Assembly: GCF_000428985.1 (NCBI RefSeq)
Contig: NZ_AUAZ01000002.1
Location: forward strand, 62,001 to 126,000
Direction of reading: 5' to 3'
DNA from: Marinobacterium litorale DSM 23545
GTDB lineage: Bacteria > Pseudomonadota > Gammaproteobacteria > Pseudomonadales > Balneatricaceae
Length of the DNA stretch: 64,000 nt
The notes under the pieces were generated by a model that did not search any database, was not told the DNA's origin, and saw only the letters and a list, made by a program, of their open reading frames with translations. Every line of letters begins with the position of its first letter. Within the stretch, counting starts at the first letter, position 1. The position numbers were made by a program, and so were the translations under genes. Below are positions 55,004-64,000 of this stretch, piece after piece.

Positions 55004-56341
55004 TTAGGGGTAGAGTACCAGATCCTGACCCGGGCGCAGAGCGCGCACGTCAGTAATGCCGTTCCAATCAGCGAGTTGCTCTGTGCTGACACCGTAGCGA
55101 CGGGCGATACTCCAGAGATTATCGCCACTGGCTACACGGTGAACGCGACGCTCCTCCTGCTGATCGACCGACTGCCGCGCCTTGGCGCCGGCGGGAATCA
55201 GCAGGGTACGTCCCGCGCGAATTCGATTTGACCCCAGATTGTTACTGGTCCGCAGGGCGGCTACATTGGTGCCAAAGCGTGACGCTATAGCCGACAGCGT
55301 GTCGCCGCGACGGATGGTATAGCGCGCCCAGCTAACCCGCTCTGACGCCGGGAGTTCGCTCAATGCAAGTCGGAATGGCTCTGTCGCATCGGTGGGTAAA
55401 AGCAAGCGGTGGGGGCCGGCAGGGTCTGTCGCCCACTGATTGAACCCCGGATTGAGTTGCTTTAACAGGTCCAGATCTACCTGGGCCAGTTGGGCCGCTT
55501 TTGCCAGCTCAATCTGCCCTTTTATCGATACCACTTCAAAGTAGGGTTCATTGGGTATCGTCGGCAGTGCCACTTCCAGCGACTCCGCTTGGCGAATGTA
55601 GCGGGCTACGGCCAAAATCTTGGGCACATAACGCTGCGTTTCACGCGGTAGATCCAAATGCCAGTAGTCGCTGGGCTGGCCAGACTGCCGGTTTTTCTTG
55701 ACGGCTCGAGCGACACAGCCCTCGCCACAGTTGTAAGCGGCCAGAGAGAGCAGCCAGTCACCGTCGAAGCGTTTGTTCAGGTAGGTGAGGTAGTCGAGGG
55801 CGGCCTGGGTGGATTCTATGATGTCGCGGCGGCCGTCGTACCACCAAGTGCTTTTCAGGCCGAACAGGTCGGCGGTGCTGGGTATGAACTGCCAGGGACC
55901 CGAAGCCCGGCTGGGCGATTCCGCGAACGGGTTAAAGCTGCTTTCCACAAAGGGCAGAAGGGCTAACTCTGCCGGCAAGTCCCGTTCCAGAACGCTGGAA
56001 AGTACATAGTAGTAATAGAATCGGGCACGTTCCGAAGCGTGCTCCATGTAACGGTGATGGCGGAGGAACCACTGAAGCTGTCGGTCGATCCGTTCATTGT
56101 TCGCATCGGGCTCCAGTGTCAGATGCTCTCGGGTAACCTGCCACAGGTCAGTCGCTTCCGCCTGCTGCGGCTTTCTGGTTTTGGTGGCAGGCTGGTTGAG
56201 GGCCTGACGCCACCGGTCCGGCAGCGTCGTGGGAGCGACCTGGGCAGAGGTATCCGGGGATGGCTTAATCGTGTCGGTTTGGCACCCCGCCAAAAACAAG
56301 CCGCACATGATCGCGACTACAGCCTTGTGATGACCCGGCAT
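55004..56341 (-). CDS. mltD: Membrane-bound lytic murein transglycosylase D
   Basis: A 445-residue outer-membrane lipoprotein that cleaves peptidoglycan. The lipobox is LAGC (Cys20). The SLT domain follows with catalytic Glu133 in LLPFVESSFNPFA and SGPWQFIPSTADLFGL and LSLAAYNCGEGCV blocks. Two C-terminal LysM domains are seen (YTIRRGDTLSAIASRFG and HRVASGDNLWSIARRYG). The ATG at 56341 has GGGGG upstream; the TTG at 56344 is not needed. It is next to gloB, as in E. coli. Confidence 0.96.
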   Translation of the reverse strand: MPGHHKAVVAIMCGLFLAGCQTDTIKPSPDTSAQVAPTTLPDRWRQALNQPATKTRKPQQAEATDLWQVTREHLTLEPDANNERIDRQLQWFLRHHRYMEHASERARFYYYYVLSSVLERDLPAELALLPFVESSFNPFAESPSRASGPWQFIPSTADLFGLKSTWWYDGRRDIIESTQAALDYLTYLNKRFDGDWLLSLAAYNCGEGCVARAVKKNRQSGQPSDYWHLDLPRETQRYVPKILAVARYIRQAESLEVALPTIPNEPYFEVVSIKGQIELAKAAQLAQVDLDLLKQLNPGFNQWATDPAGPHRLLLPTDATEPFRLALSELPASERVSWARYTIRRGDTLSAIASRFGTNVAALRTSNNLGSNRIRAGRTLLIPAGAKARQSVDQQEERRVHRVASGDNLWSIARRYGVSTEQLADWNGITDVRALRPGQDLVLYP

Positions 56342-56413
56342 CAAATACCAACCCCCTGATACTGAAAAATTTTTGCAGCATTTTATTGGGGGGCGGGGTG
56401 TCGGTCAAATGCA

Positions 56414-57187
56414 TCAAAACTGGTTCTTCCATTCACGGACCGCGGCCATGACCTCGATCTCGTTGTCGAGCTTGCGGCCGACGAACGCCTCGGCCGAGTG
56501 TCTGATACTCGTCTGGTCTGTGCGCATAAAGGGGTTGATCCGCAGTTCCTGGCCAATTGTCGAGGGCAGGGTGGGCTTATCAGCGCTCCTCAATGCCTCA
56601 CATGCATGGCGTACATGCTCAATTTCAGTGTTCTGAGGCTCCACGGCGGCCGCAAAAGCGAGGTTTGCGAGAGAGTACTCGTGCGTGCAGTAAACTTCAG
56701 TTGTCTCCGGTAGCGATGAAAAATAGTGCATTGCGTCGAGCATCTGGCGAGCTGTGCCCTCAAACAATCGACCGCAACCGGCGAGGAACAACGTATCACC
56801 GCAAAATAGCTGCGGTCCCTCATCCGGTTGGAAATAACTGATATGGTCAAGCGTATGCCCGGGCACGGCTCTGATCTGAAGCCGGTGCCCCAGCAGGCGA
56901 ATCTCACTGTTGTGCCGCAGTGGATCGGTTATCCCGCCAAATGGGGAGTCGAGGGGGCCATAGACTGGCACCGGATAGCGGGCGAGAAGCGCCGCAACCC
57001 CACCTGTGTGGTCCTGGTGGTGGTGGGTGATCAGGATCGCTGCTAGCTCCAGGTCGTTTTCAGCCAGATAGGCTTTGACAGGCTCTGCATCACCGGGGTC
57101 GACCACCGCGATCCGTCCTTTTTCGGAACCCTCCAGCGCCCAGATATAGTTGTCGGTAAATGCCGGAATCGGGGTAACCTTAAACAT
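56414..57187 (-). CDS. gloB: Hydroxyacylglutathione hydrolase (glyoxalase II)
   Basis: A 257-residue metallo-beta-lactamase-fold enzyme that hydrolyses S-lactoylglutathione in methylglyoxal detoxification. The dinuclear metal motif is THHHQDHTGG (residues 54-63); later ligands include the His in AVPGHTLDHISYF and the Asp in FCGDTLFLAGCGR. It starts at the ATG at 57187 behind AGGAGG. Divergent from the methyltransferase gene. Confidence 0.96.
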   Translation of the reverse strand: MFKVTPIPAFTDNYIWALEGSEKGRIAVVDPGDAEPVKAYLAENDLELAAILITHHHQDHTGGVAALLARYPVPVYGPLDSPFGGITDPLRHNSEIRLLGHRLQIRAVPGHTLDHISYFQPDEGPQLFCGDTLFLAGCGRLFEGTARQMLDAMHYFSSLPETTEVYCTHEYSLANLAFAAAVEPQNTEIEHVRHACEALRSADKPTLPSTIGQELRINPFMRTDQTSIRHSAEAFVGRKLDNEIEVMAAVREWKNQF

Positions 57188-57416
57188 TGCTGGAGCCTCC
57201 TGACGGTTTAATTGCCCAGAACGTTATGCCAACCAAGGTGGTTTTTGCAAGGTTCGGGGCTGTTGCCGGCGTCGAACTCTGGCATCATGTCAGGCTCTAA
57301 ATATTCCAGGGTGGCCAGGTCTGCGGTCCCCGTGCGAGTGACAAATCAGCGTCGACACGCTGTAATAAATCTTAACCGGAGATCCGGCCGGAACAGCGGG
57401 ATTTAAGAGCCGACAC

Positions 57417-58211
57417 ATGACCTTTCAGCAACTGCCACAGCCTGGTGAACTTAACGAACAGCTTAAGCAGTGGTTCGACTCGCCACTGGGCAGGGAACTA
57501 TTGGACGCTGAACACCGGCTGTTGGAACAGGTGCTGCCTGAGCTTTTTGGTTATCACCTGCTTCAGGTCGGGGTCGACAGTCGTTATCCCATGTTTACCG
57601 CCAGTCCGGTACCGCACCGTATCATGCTCGGCCCGAGCCTGGAGCTGGGGATGGAAAAACGCTCGATCATCGCACGCAGCGATGAGCTACCGGTGCAGAG
57701 TGACAGCATTGACGTTGTTCTGCTGCACCATGCGCTGGATTTCAGTGATAATCCTCACCAGGTGCTCAGGGAAGCGGCACGTATACTGCGCCCCGGTGGG
57801 CATCTGGTGAATCTGAGTTTCAATCCCGCCAGCCTCTGGGGGATATACCGTCGCCTGACGCGTCGGCGTCACGCACCCTGGTCAGGACATTTTATCCGAC
57901 ACGGTCGCCTGCAGGACTGGATAAGTCTGCTGGAGATGACGGAAACTCGATCACTCTCCGCCCTGTATGCGGCGCCGCTGGAAAATCCCAAGCGCCGTCG
58001 GCGTTGTAGCTGGCTTCGGGTTCTGGCTCGCGGTGCGCCGGCCCATTCGGGTGCGGCCCTGCTTCTGGTGGCGCGTAAGGATGTGCCGGGGATGACGCCG
58101 CTCAGACAGCCCTGGCGGCGCAAGCTGATAAGTCTCCCCGTGATAGAGCCCAAGCCGACCGCGCGACATCGCCATCGAGTACGATACCTGCGAATCTTCC
58201 GCGAACGATAG
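57417..58211 (+). CDS. yafS: YafS-like class I SAM-dependent methyltransferase
   Basis: A 264-residue predicted methyltransferase. It keeps the post-motif region DVVLLHHALDFSDNPHQVLREAARILRPGGHLVNLSFNPASLWG (about 98-141), but the glycine-rich motif I is weak (LLQVGVDSRYPMF). The location next to gloB and rnhA-dnaQ matches E. coli yafS. Substrate unknown; the basic C-terminus (residues 175-264) could bind nucleic acid. It starts at the ATG at 57417. Confidence 0.78.
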   Translation: MTFQQLPQPGELNEQLKQWFDSPLGRELLDAEHRLLEQVLPELFGYHLLQVGVDSRYPMFTASPVPHRIMLGPSLELGMEKRSIIARSDELPVQSDSIDVVLLHHALDFSDNPHQVLREAARILRPGGHLVNLSFNPASLWGIYRRLTRRRHAPWSGHFIRHGRLQDWISLLEMTETRSLSALYAAPLENPKRRRRCSWLRVLARGAPAHSGAALLLVARKDVPGMTPLRQPWRRKLISLPVIEPKPTARHRHRVRYLRIFRER

Positions 58212-58270
58212 AAATACAGCACCGGTCCGCCGGGGCCAGTGAACGGTTTTATGAATGTTAAGGACAGGCG

Positions 58271-58711
58271 TTGAAAGAAGTTGAGATATTTACCGACGGG
58301 GCGTGTAAAGGTAATCCGGGCCCGGGGGGCTGGGGTGCCATCATGCGTAGTGGCTCCCATGAGAAAGAGTTGTACGGAGGTGATCCCCATACAACCAACA
58401 ACCGGATGGAGATGATGGCCGCGATCTGTGCGCTAGAGGCCCTCAATCAGCCCTGCAGGGTCACCTTGACCACGGATTCTCAATACCTGCGCAAGGGCAT
58501 TACCGAGTGGCTGGCGGGCTGGAAGCGTAAGGGGTGGAAAACCGCGTCGCGTCAGCCGGTCAAGAATGCGGAACTGTGGCAGCGACTCGATCAGCTGGTG
58601 CAGGCGCACCAGGTCGATTGGAAGTGGGTCAAGGGACATAGTGGTCATCCGGAGAACGAGCGTGCCGATCAATTGGCGAACCGTGGAGTAGAGGAGTTTG
58701 GTAAGGCATGA
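58271..58711 (+). CDS. rnhA: Ribonuclease HI
   Basis: A 146-residue enzyme that cuts the RNA strand of RNA-DNA hybrids. Catalytic acids: Asp9 in [17 protein letters not shown], Glu in [10 protein letters not shown], Asp in [12 protein letters not shown] and Asp in [11 protein letters not shown]. The start is the TTG at 58271, because no other start gives the family N-terminus. Its stop overlaps the dnaQ ATG (ATGA), so the two are coupled, unlike the divergent arrangement of E. coli. Confidence 0.96.
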   Translation: MKEVEIFTDGACKGNPGPGGWGAIMRSGSHEKELYGGDPHTTNNRMEMMAAICALEALNQPCRVTLTTDSQYLRKGITEWLAGWKRKGWKTASRQPVKNAELWQRLDQLVQAHQVDWKWVKGHSGHPENERADQLANRGVEEFGKA

Positions 58712-59433
58712 GTCAGCGGCAGATTGTGCTGGATACGGAAACCACCGGCCTGGAAGTCAACGAAGGGCATAATATCATCGAGATCGGGTGTGTTGAGATG
58801 GTGAAGCGCAAGCTGACCGGCAACACATACCACCAATATATCAAGCCTGACCGGGATATTGATGCCGAAGCTATCGAAGTTCACGGTATTACCAATGAAT
58901 ACCTGGCTGACAAACCCCGGTTTGCCGAGGTGGCCGATGCGTTCCTCGAATTTGTGCGCGGCGCCGAGCTGATTATCCATAATGCCGCCTTCGATGTGGG
59001 ATTTCTGGATAAGGAGCTGGAGCGCAACGGCTATGCGGAACGGATTGCGGAAATATGCACCGTTACCGACTCCCTGCTGCTGGCCCGCCGCAAGCATCCG
59101 GGCCAGAAAAACAATCTGGATGCATTGTGTCGGCGCTACGAGATCGATAACTCTCACCGAGAGCTTCACGGCGCGTTACTTGATTCGGAGATCCTGGCCG
59201 ACGTCTATCTTGCTTTAACCGGCGGGCAAACCAGTCTGCAGCTGGGGCACGGTGACCATTCGGATGATGAAGGCGGGGACGAGCCGATACGCCGGGTTGA
59301 GGGCGCAGCCGACCTGCCCATTATCACCGCAGGTCAGGCGGAGCTTGAAGCGCATGAGGCGTTTTTAAACCTGCTGGACAAGAAAGTGGGCGGGGCCTGT
59401 CTCTGGCGGCAGGGCGATACTGCAACAGAATGA
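58708..59433 (+). CDS. dnaQ: DNA polymerase III epsilon subunit (proofreading)
   Basis: A 241-residue 3'-5' exonuclease. Exo I is [21 protein letters not shown], Exo II is [14 protein letters not shown], and Exo III is [20 protein letters not shown] with the His/Asp pair. The C-terminal segment (about 200-241) binds the alpha subunit. It overlaps rnhA by 4 nt. A hairpin follows. Confidence 0.97.
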   Translation: MSQRQIVLDTETTGLEVNEGHNIIEIGCVEMVKRKLTGNTYHQYIKPDRDIDAEAIEVHGITNEYLADKPRFAEVADAFLEFVRGAELIIHNAAFDVGFLDKELERNGYAERIAEICTVTDSLLLARRKHPGQKNNLDALCRRYEIDNSHRELHGALLDSEILADVYLALTGGQTSLQLGHGDHSDDEGGDEPIRRVEGAADLPIITAGQAELEAHEAFLNLLDKKVGGACLWRQGDTATE

Positions 59434-59470
59434 TCTATTGGGCGGGGTTTCGCACACCCCGCCCATAGAT
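59433..59470. terminator. Long hairpin between convergent dnaQ and nhaB
   Basis: ATCTATTGGGCGGGGT pairs with ACCCCGCCCATAGAT around a 7-nt loop (one unpaired T). It spans the whole 38-bp gap. There is no U-tract beyond the stem. Confidence 0.6.
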
Positions 59471-59471
59471 A

Positions 59472-60980
59472 TCAATGCAGCTTAAGGAGAACCATGGTCA
59501 TGGCCACCGCACTCATGATCACGGTGTATGGTAATGCCATCCAGACCATGCGACCGTATGAAAGGCGGATTAACGGTGCCAGGGCTGAGGTCAGCAGGAA
59601 CAGGAACGCCGCCTGGCCGTTGGGTGTCGCAACGCTGGGAATGTTGGTGCCGGTGTTGATGGCGATTGCGAGGCTATCGAAATGCTCGCGAGTAATCTCT
59701 CCCGCTTGCAGTGCACCAACAACCTCATTGATGTAAACGGTCGCGACAAAAACATTATCGCTGATCGCTGACAGCAGTCCGTTGGCGATGAAAAAGACAC
59801 CCGGCTGCCGCGACTCTTCCATCGCCAGAACCGCATGAATAATCGGTTGGAACAGGTGCTGTTCATGAATGACCGAAACGATGGTGAAAAAGACCACCAG
59901 CAATGCGGTAAACGGTAGCGCCTCTTCGAATGCCTTTCCGATCTGGTGTTCTTCCGTGATCCCATTAAAAGCGGTTAGGAGCACGATCACTGTCAGGCCG
60001 ATCAGGCCCACTTCGGCCAGGTGGAATGCAAGCGCCAACACCAAAAATACCGCCACGACCGCCTGGACCATCAGGGCCGCTCGGTCACGGCCGGTCTGGC
60101 GTTCATCCTGCTGACGTGCGTGGTCCAGCAGAATGTTGCGTACCGAGGCCGGCAGCTTGCCGCCGTACCCAAAGGTCCGAGTCTTTTCCAGTACAAAACA
60201 GGTGATTAACCCGGCAACCAGAACCGGCATTGTGATCGGTGCCATTAATTTGAAGAACTGCACGAAATCCCAACCGGCTTTCTGAGCAATCAGCAGGTTT
60301 TGCGGCTCTCCCACCAGCGTGCAGACGCCACCGAGCGCTGTACCTACGGCACCATGCATCAGCAGGCTGCGCAGGAATGCACGGAACGATTCCAGGTCCT
60401 GCCGCTTCTCCTCCAGAATATGTTGATCATTGGAGTGGTCGTGGTCTGACTGACCCGCATTCTTTCCGGACGCAACCTGGTGATAGACCGCATAAAAGCC
60501 GACGCCGACACTGATCAGCACCGCCGTAACCGTCAACGCGTCCAGAAACGCGGAGAGAAAGGCGGCCGAAATAGAAAACAGAAGGGCCAAAACCGATTTC
60601 GAGCGTACTTTGATCAATATGCGAGTAAAGACCCACAGCAACATGCTCTTCATAAAGAAGATACCGGCCACCATGAACATCAACAGCAGAATGACCTCCA
60701 GATTACCTGCAACCTCGTGGTAGACCGTTTCCGGAGACGCCAGACCAATCGCCACGGCTTCCAGCGCCAGTAATCCACCTGGCTGCAGCGGGTAGCACTT
60801 GAGTGCGAGGGCAAGGGTGAAGATAAATTCGAAGATCAGAATCCAGCCTGTCGTGGCGGGTCCGAGGGTATAGAGAATCAGGGGGTTGAGAATCAGAAAG
60901 CCGATAATGGTCTGTTTATACCATCGCGGCGAATTGCCGAGGAAGTTGCGCGTTAACGCCTGGGGAATACTTTGGCTCAT
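59472..60980 (-). CDS. nhaB: Na+/H+ antiporter NhaB
   Basis: A 502-residue membrane protein of the NhaB family, about 12 helices. It begins [23 protein letters not shown] and contains [42 protein letters not shown] and [15 protein letters not shown], matching the family. It exchanges Na+ for H+ across the inner membrane, consistent with a saline habitat. It starts at the ATG at 60980; an upstream GTG at 60986 is less likely. Divergent from nudC. Confidence 0.95.
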   Translation of the reverse strand: MSQSIPQALTRNFLGNSPRWYKQTIIGFLILNPLILYTLGPATTGWILIFEFIFTLALALKCYPLQPGGLLALEAVAIGLASPETVYHEVAGNLEVILLLMFMVAGIFFMKSMLLWVFTRILIKVRSKSVLALLFSISAAFLSAFLDALTVTAVLISVGVGFYAVYHQVASGKNAGQSDHDHSNDQHILEEKRQDLESFRAFLRSLLMHGAVGTALGGVCTLVGEPQNLLIAQKAGWDFVQFFKLMAPITMPVLVAGLITCFVLEKTRTFGYGGKLPASVRNILLDHARQQDERQTGRDRAALMVQAVVAVFLVLALAFHLAEVGLIGLTVIVLLTAFNGITEEHQIGKAFEEALPFTALLVVFFTIVSVIHEQHLFQPIIHAVLAMEESRQPGVFFIANGLLSAISDNVFVATVYINEVVGALQAGEITREHFDSLAIAINTGTNIPSVATPNGQAAFLFLLTSALAPLIRLSYGRMVWMALPYTVIMSAVAMTMVLLKLH

Positions 60981-61195
60981 CAACACTGGGTCCTGTCTGG
61001 TGCTTGGAATAAGCCCTGGCTATGCAACCCGCCTATCTTTGGTTGTTTTGGGTCCAAGGAGGCTCCGGGCAGCTGCGGTAACTTACAGTCGCCTCATTGA
61101 TGAGGGGCGTTTGCGTGGCTGGCCGTGCGGCCTGGAGTGTCCTCGACAGGGCCGCGCAATCCTACCAGTTGCCGGGGTTCGGTAAAAGCTGTGAT

Positions 61196-61972
61196 ATGGT
61201 GTTGCTACGCGAGTACCAGAACAGGGCGCAGAAAGTGCAATACATTTTGGCATACGGTGGCAGGATTATTGCCAATCAGACCGAAATTGATCCGTTTTAT
61301 CCGAGCTCCTGCCGTCAAAAATTGCGGGTTGAAGCAGCCTATCGGCTGAATGAAGCGTTGGAACTGCTGATACTCAGTGAGCTGCCCGACAGGGCAGTGC
61401 AGTGGCTGGATCTTCGAGGACTGCTTGCTCAGGTCGATGAGGCTTTGTTCGTCCTCTATGCACGTGCTGCCCAGATATCCGTTTGGTATGACCGACACCG
61501 TTTCTGTGGCCGCTGCGGTGCGCAACTGGAAAGCGACGCCACTGAGCTCGCCAAGAACTGCAGCCAGTGCGGGTTGTCCGTGTACCCCAGAATATCGCCC
61601 TGTATCATTGTCCTGGTGACTGATGGCGAGCGCTGCTTACTGGCCCACAATCCCCGGTTTCCGAAAGGACGCTTCAGCACCCTGGCCGGGTTTATCGAGG
61701 CCGGTGAAACAGCGGAGATGGCTGTCGCGCGAGAGGTGGAAGAGGAGGTGGGTATTCGCGTGCGAAATATTCGCTACGCCAAGAGTCAGTCCTGGCCTTT
61801 CCCTCACTCGCTGATGCTGGGCTTCTTCGCAGAGTATGCCGGGGGAGAGCTGGTGCCGGATGGTGATGAGATTACCGAAGCGGGTTGGTTTACGCGGGAT
61901 AATCTACCTGACCTGCCGCCTCCGTTTGCGATCTCCCGCTACCTGATCGATCGCTTTCTCGAATCACTTTGA
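61196..61972 (+). CDS. nudC: NAD(H)/RNA-cap decapping Nudix hydrolase NudC
   Basis: A 258-residue hydrolase that cleaves NADH and removes NAD caps from RNA. The zinc ribbon uses CGRCG and CSQCG. The Nudix box is GFIEAGETAEMAVAREVEEEVGI, and the SQSWPFPHSLMLGF motif specific to NudC follows. The ATG at 61196 gives the usual length (E. coli 257); the frame is open farther upstream to 61097 without a good ribosome-binding site, so the start is not certain. Its 3' end overlaps the SCP2 gene by 9 nt. Confidence 0.93.
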   Translation: MVLLREYQNRAQKVQYILAYGGRIIANQTEIDPFYPSSCRQKLRVEAAYRLNEALELLILSELPDRAVQWLDLRGLLAQVDEALFVLYARAAQISVWYDRHRFCGRCGAQLESDATELAKNCSQCGLSVYPRISPCIIVLVTDGERCLLAHNPRFPKGRFSTLAGFIEAGETAEMAVAREVEEEVGIRVRNIRYAKSQSWPFPHSLMLGFFAEYAGGELVPDGDEITEAGWFTRDNLPDLPPPFAISRYLIDRFLESL

Positions 61973-62296
61973 GCGCATGCTGAACAGTTTGCCCAGCCGC
62001 GTGGCAAGCATTACATTACCTTCGGCGCGTAACTGGCCTTTCATAAACGCGCTCATTCCATCCTGCTCGCCGCTGACCACGCGTATCAACGTTGCCTCAT
62101 CCATCAGGAGTGTGATCGTTGGGTCGTCGTGCTCTCCCTTAAGTGCCCGGCACTGCCCCTCGTTGATATGGATATAGAAGGGAGCGGCGTCGCTAAGACG
62201 GAACTGGAAGGTCGCATTGAGGTCTGCTGCCTGCTCCGGGTTAAAACGGGCTGGAAGTTTTTCGATGATCTGTTCAACGGTAATGCTGGCGCTCAT
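61964..62296 (-). CDS. SCP2 sterol-binding domain protein
   Basis: A 110-residue protein of the SCP2 fold: FNPEQAADLNATFQFRLSDA, DPTITLLMDEATLIRVVSGEQDGMSAFMKGQL and LRAEGNVMLATRLGKLF are typical of the small bacterial members. These bind hydrophobic ligands; the ligand here is unknown. The stand-alone domain and short length separate it from UbiJ-type proteins (about 200 aa). It converges on nudC with a 9-nt 3' overlap. Confidence 0.87.
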   Translation of the reverse strand: MSASITVEQIIEKLPARFNPEQAADLNATFQFRLSDAAPFYIHINEGQCRALKGEHDDPTITLLMDEATLIRVVSGEQDGMSAFMKGQLRAEGNVMLATRLGKLFSMRSK

Positions 62297-62399
62297 GTCC
62301 GTGAGGACCTCGGTCTGAAATCAATGTTTTAAGTTCGGGTTATGGTACAGTACGCGGCCCTGTCTTGAGAATCGCGAGCAGGCTTGATGGGAGAGAAGA

Positions 62400-63464
62400 G
62401 TGACTGAATTTTTGGCTGAATATGGTCTTTTTCTGGCGAAGACCCTCACATTGATTATTGGGGTTCTGGTGTTGTTCGCAGGCATCGGCTCTGTTGTGGC
62501 GCGGCGGCGGGATGCTCGTGACGGCCATGTGGAAGTACAGAATCTGAATGACCATCTTGAGCAGATGCGTGAAGAGCTGGAGTCTGAAGTGCTTGATCAG
62601 GAAACCCTGAAACAGCAGCACAAAGAGCAAAAGAAGCGTGACAAGCAGGAAGCCAAAGCGCGCAAGAAAGCGCTGAAAAAGGGTGACAAGGCTGAAGAGC
62701 CGCGCAAGCGCGTGTATGTTATCGACTTTGATGGGGACCTGCATGCCTCCCAGGTCGATTGGTTACGTGAGGAGATTAGCGCCGTGCTCACCCTGGCGCG
62801 TAAAGAGGACGAGGTATTGGTGCGCCTGGAAAGCGGCGGCGGGCTCGTGCACTCATATGGGTTGGCGGCTTCCCAGCTTGAGCGTATTCGCCAACGCGAG
62901 ATACCGTTAACGGTGTGCGTTGACAAGGTCGCTGCCAGTGGCGGTTATATGATGGCATGCATCGCCGATAAGGTTCTCGCGGCACCTTTTGCATTGATCG
63001 GGTCCATTGGTGTCGTTGCTCAATTACCCAATTTTCATAAACTGCTTAAGAAACATGATGTGGACTATGAGGTGCTGACCGCCGGTGAATATAAACGCAC
63101 ACTGACCCTGTTTGGTGAAAATACCGAGCATGGCCGGCGTAAGTTCATCGAGGAACTGGAGGACACGCATACCCTGTTTAAGGAGTTTGTGGCTGAGTAT
63201 CGCCCCGAGTTGGACGTGAAAAGTGTGGCAACCGGCGAAGTCTGGTTTGGCCGCCGGGCCCTGGATAAAGGGCTTGTCGATGGCATTACGACCAGTGATG
63301 ATTATCTCTGTGAGGCCGTGGAGAATGCCGACGTATTCAAGGTCAACTATGAACACAAGAAGGGGCTGCAAGAGCGCCTCAGTGACTTCTCCATGTCGGT
63401 GGTGGACGCTGCCGCTAAACGACTTGCGGAAAAGGTCCATAACAGTCAATTCTGGTCGCGATAA
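62400..63464 (+). CDS. sohB: Signal-peptide peptidase-family protease SohB
   Basis: A 354-residue inner-membrane serine protease of the S49 family. An N-terminal helix (about 12-30) is followed by a basic coiled-coil region (about 50-100) and the protease domain. The nucleophile Ser180 is in VDKVAASGGYMMACIAD and the Lys232 base in TAGEYKRTLTLFGEN. It contributes to envelope protein turnover. The start is the GTG at 62400 behind GGGAGAGAAG. Confidence 0.94.
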   Translation: MTEFLAEYGLFLAKTLTLIIGVLVLFAGIGSVVARRRDARDGHVEVQNLNDHLEQMREELESEVLDQETLKQQHKEQKKRDKQEAKARKKALKKGDKAEEPRKRVYVIDFDGDLHASQVDWLREEISAVLTLARKEDEVLVRLESGGGLVHSYGLAASQLERIRQREIPLTVCVDKVAASGGYMMACIADKVLAAPFALIGSIGVVAQLPNFHKLLKKHDVDYEVLTAGEYKRTLTLFGENTEHGRRKFIEELEDTHTLFKEFVAEYRPELDVKSVATGEVWFGRRALDKGLVDGITTSDDYLCEAVENADVFKVNYEHKKGLQERLSDFSMSVVDAAAKRLAEKVHNSQFWSR

Positions 63465-63503
63465 CCGGCTGAATGTTTTCCAATAGCGGAGTTAGGTAAT
63501 CCG

Positions 63504-64000
63504 GTGAAGGATGCAGTAAAGGAATCAAACACGGCGACCCGCATCATCGGCGCAGCAGAAGCGCTGTTTGCCGAGCAGGGGTTTGCCGAAACGACTATGC
63601 GCCAGATAACGGCTCGAGCCGAGGTGAATCTGGCTGCAGTCAACTACCACTACGGTTCCAAAAGCGGGTTGATTGAAGCGGTGGCTCGCCGGTTTATGGA
63701 CCCGCTGTGTCAACGTCTGGAGTCGATGCTTGCGGAGCGGGCCATGGGTGAAGGTGAGAGTCAGGCCGCGCTCGACGAACTGATCGAGATGCTGATGCGT
63801 GCGCTCTTGCTCGTGGAAGACGAGAATCCCCATGCACTGGCGCTTTTTATGCGACTGCTTGATCTTGCTTACACCCCGGATCAAGGGGAGTTACGCCAGT
63901 TTCTGATCGATGGCTATGGTCAGCGTGTCGCACCCTACATCGAACTGTTGCAGGCGGATTCGGCACCCATGTCGAAGGATGAGTTTTTCTGGCGCTTGCA
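63504..64000 (+). CDS. psrA: PsrA-like TetR-family regulator, truncated by window end
   Basis: The first 165 codons of a TetR-family repressor. The helix-turn-helix is in FAETTMRQITARAEVNLAAVNYHYGSKSGLI (residues about 29-59). The rest, ALALFMRLLDLAYTPDQGELRQFL and SAPMSKDEFFWRL, resembles Pseudomonas PsrA, which senses long-chain acyl-CoA and controls beta-oxidation and stationary-phase genes. PsrA assignment is moderate because the C-terminus is missing. The start is the GTG at 63504, after GGAG. Confidence 0.75.
   Translation, partial: MKDAVKESNTATRIIGAAEALFAEQGFAETTMRQITARAEVNLAAVNYHYGSKSGLIEAVARRFMDPLCQRLESMLAERAMGEGESQAALDELIEMLMRALLLVEDENPHALALFMRLLDLAYTPDQGELRQFLIDGYGQRVAPYIELLQADSAPMSKDEFFWRL

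Overview
This 64 kb window looks like ordinary chromosome from a free-living marine or brackish gammaproteobacterium, probably near the Oceanospirillales/Pseudomonadales. The lineage is inferred from gene content and order: the aspS-yebC-ruvCAB-ybgC-tolQRAB-pal-cpoB-queC block, a giant NAD-dependent glutamate dehydrogenase, fabV, a PsrA-like regulator, nhaB and a ProVWX betaine/proline importer. Coding density is high, base composition is even (mid-50s % GC by eye), and I see no insertion sequence, prophage, integron, CRISPR array or compositionally foreign island.

Layout. 1-6.2 kb: start of proS (reverse), a DUF523 gene behind an FNR-type box, a MaoC hydratase, fetAB, fabV, a META-domain lipoprotein and hemH. 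6.2-12.5 kb: proVWX, two small conserved-looking genes facing each other across a terminator, a 63-bp tandem duplication, a COG3146-type acyltransferase and a HIT protein. 12.7-24.8 kb: aspS, yebC, ruvC, a TRIC-type membrane protein, ruvA, ruvB, a short DksA/TraR-like zinc protein, then the whole Tol-Pal operon and queC, followed by tRNA-Lys. 25-38.8 kb: nadA, bepA-like protease, tusA, perM, bcp, dapA-bamC-purC, the 1,609-residue glutamate dehydrogenase and a 2-hydroxyacid dehydrogenase. 38.8-49 kb: RluA-type synthase overlapping rlmD, ybiB, a Kef-type antiporter, nfuA, lon, hupB, tRNA-Asp and ppiD. 49-64 kb: yejABEF, a small membrane protein, mltD, gloB, a yafS-like methyltransferase, rnhA-dnaQ, nhaB, nudC, an SCP2 protein, sohB and a truncated PsrA-like regulator.

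How the genes work together. The main themes are envelope integrity and protein quality control (Tol-Pal, BamC, BepA, MltD, PpiD, Lon, SohB), genome maintenance (RuvABC, DnaQ, RNase HI, HU), translation and RNA modification (ProRS, AspRS, RlmD, RluA-type, QueC, TusA, tRNAs), osmotic and ion homeostasis (ProVWX, NhaB, Kef-type, TRIC) and nitrogen/cofactor metabolism (GDH, NadA, HemH, DapA, PurC).

I found no convincing previously undescribed multi-gene system. The most useful leads are modest: a perfect FNR dyad upstream of a DUF523 gene, an exact 2 x 63 bp tandem duplication next to a second FNR-like box, an AspRS with residues typical of the non-discriminating type, a TRIC gene inside the ruv operon, several uncharacterised small proteins, and a run of convergent gene pairs closed by hairpins without U-tracts. 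Start codons were chosen by reading frame, ribosome-binding sites and usual family length; gene symbols are homology calls made by eye.
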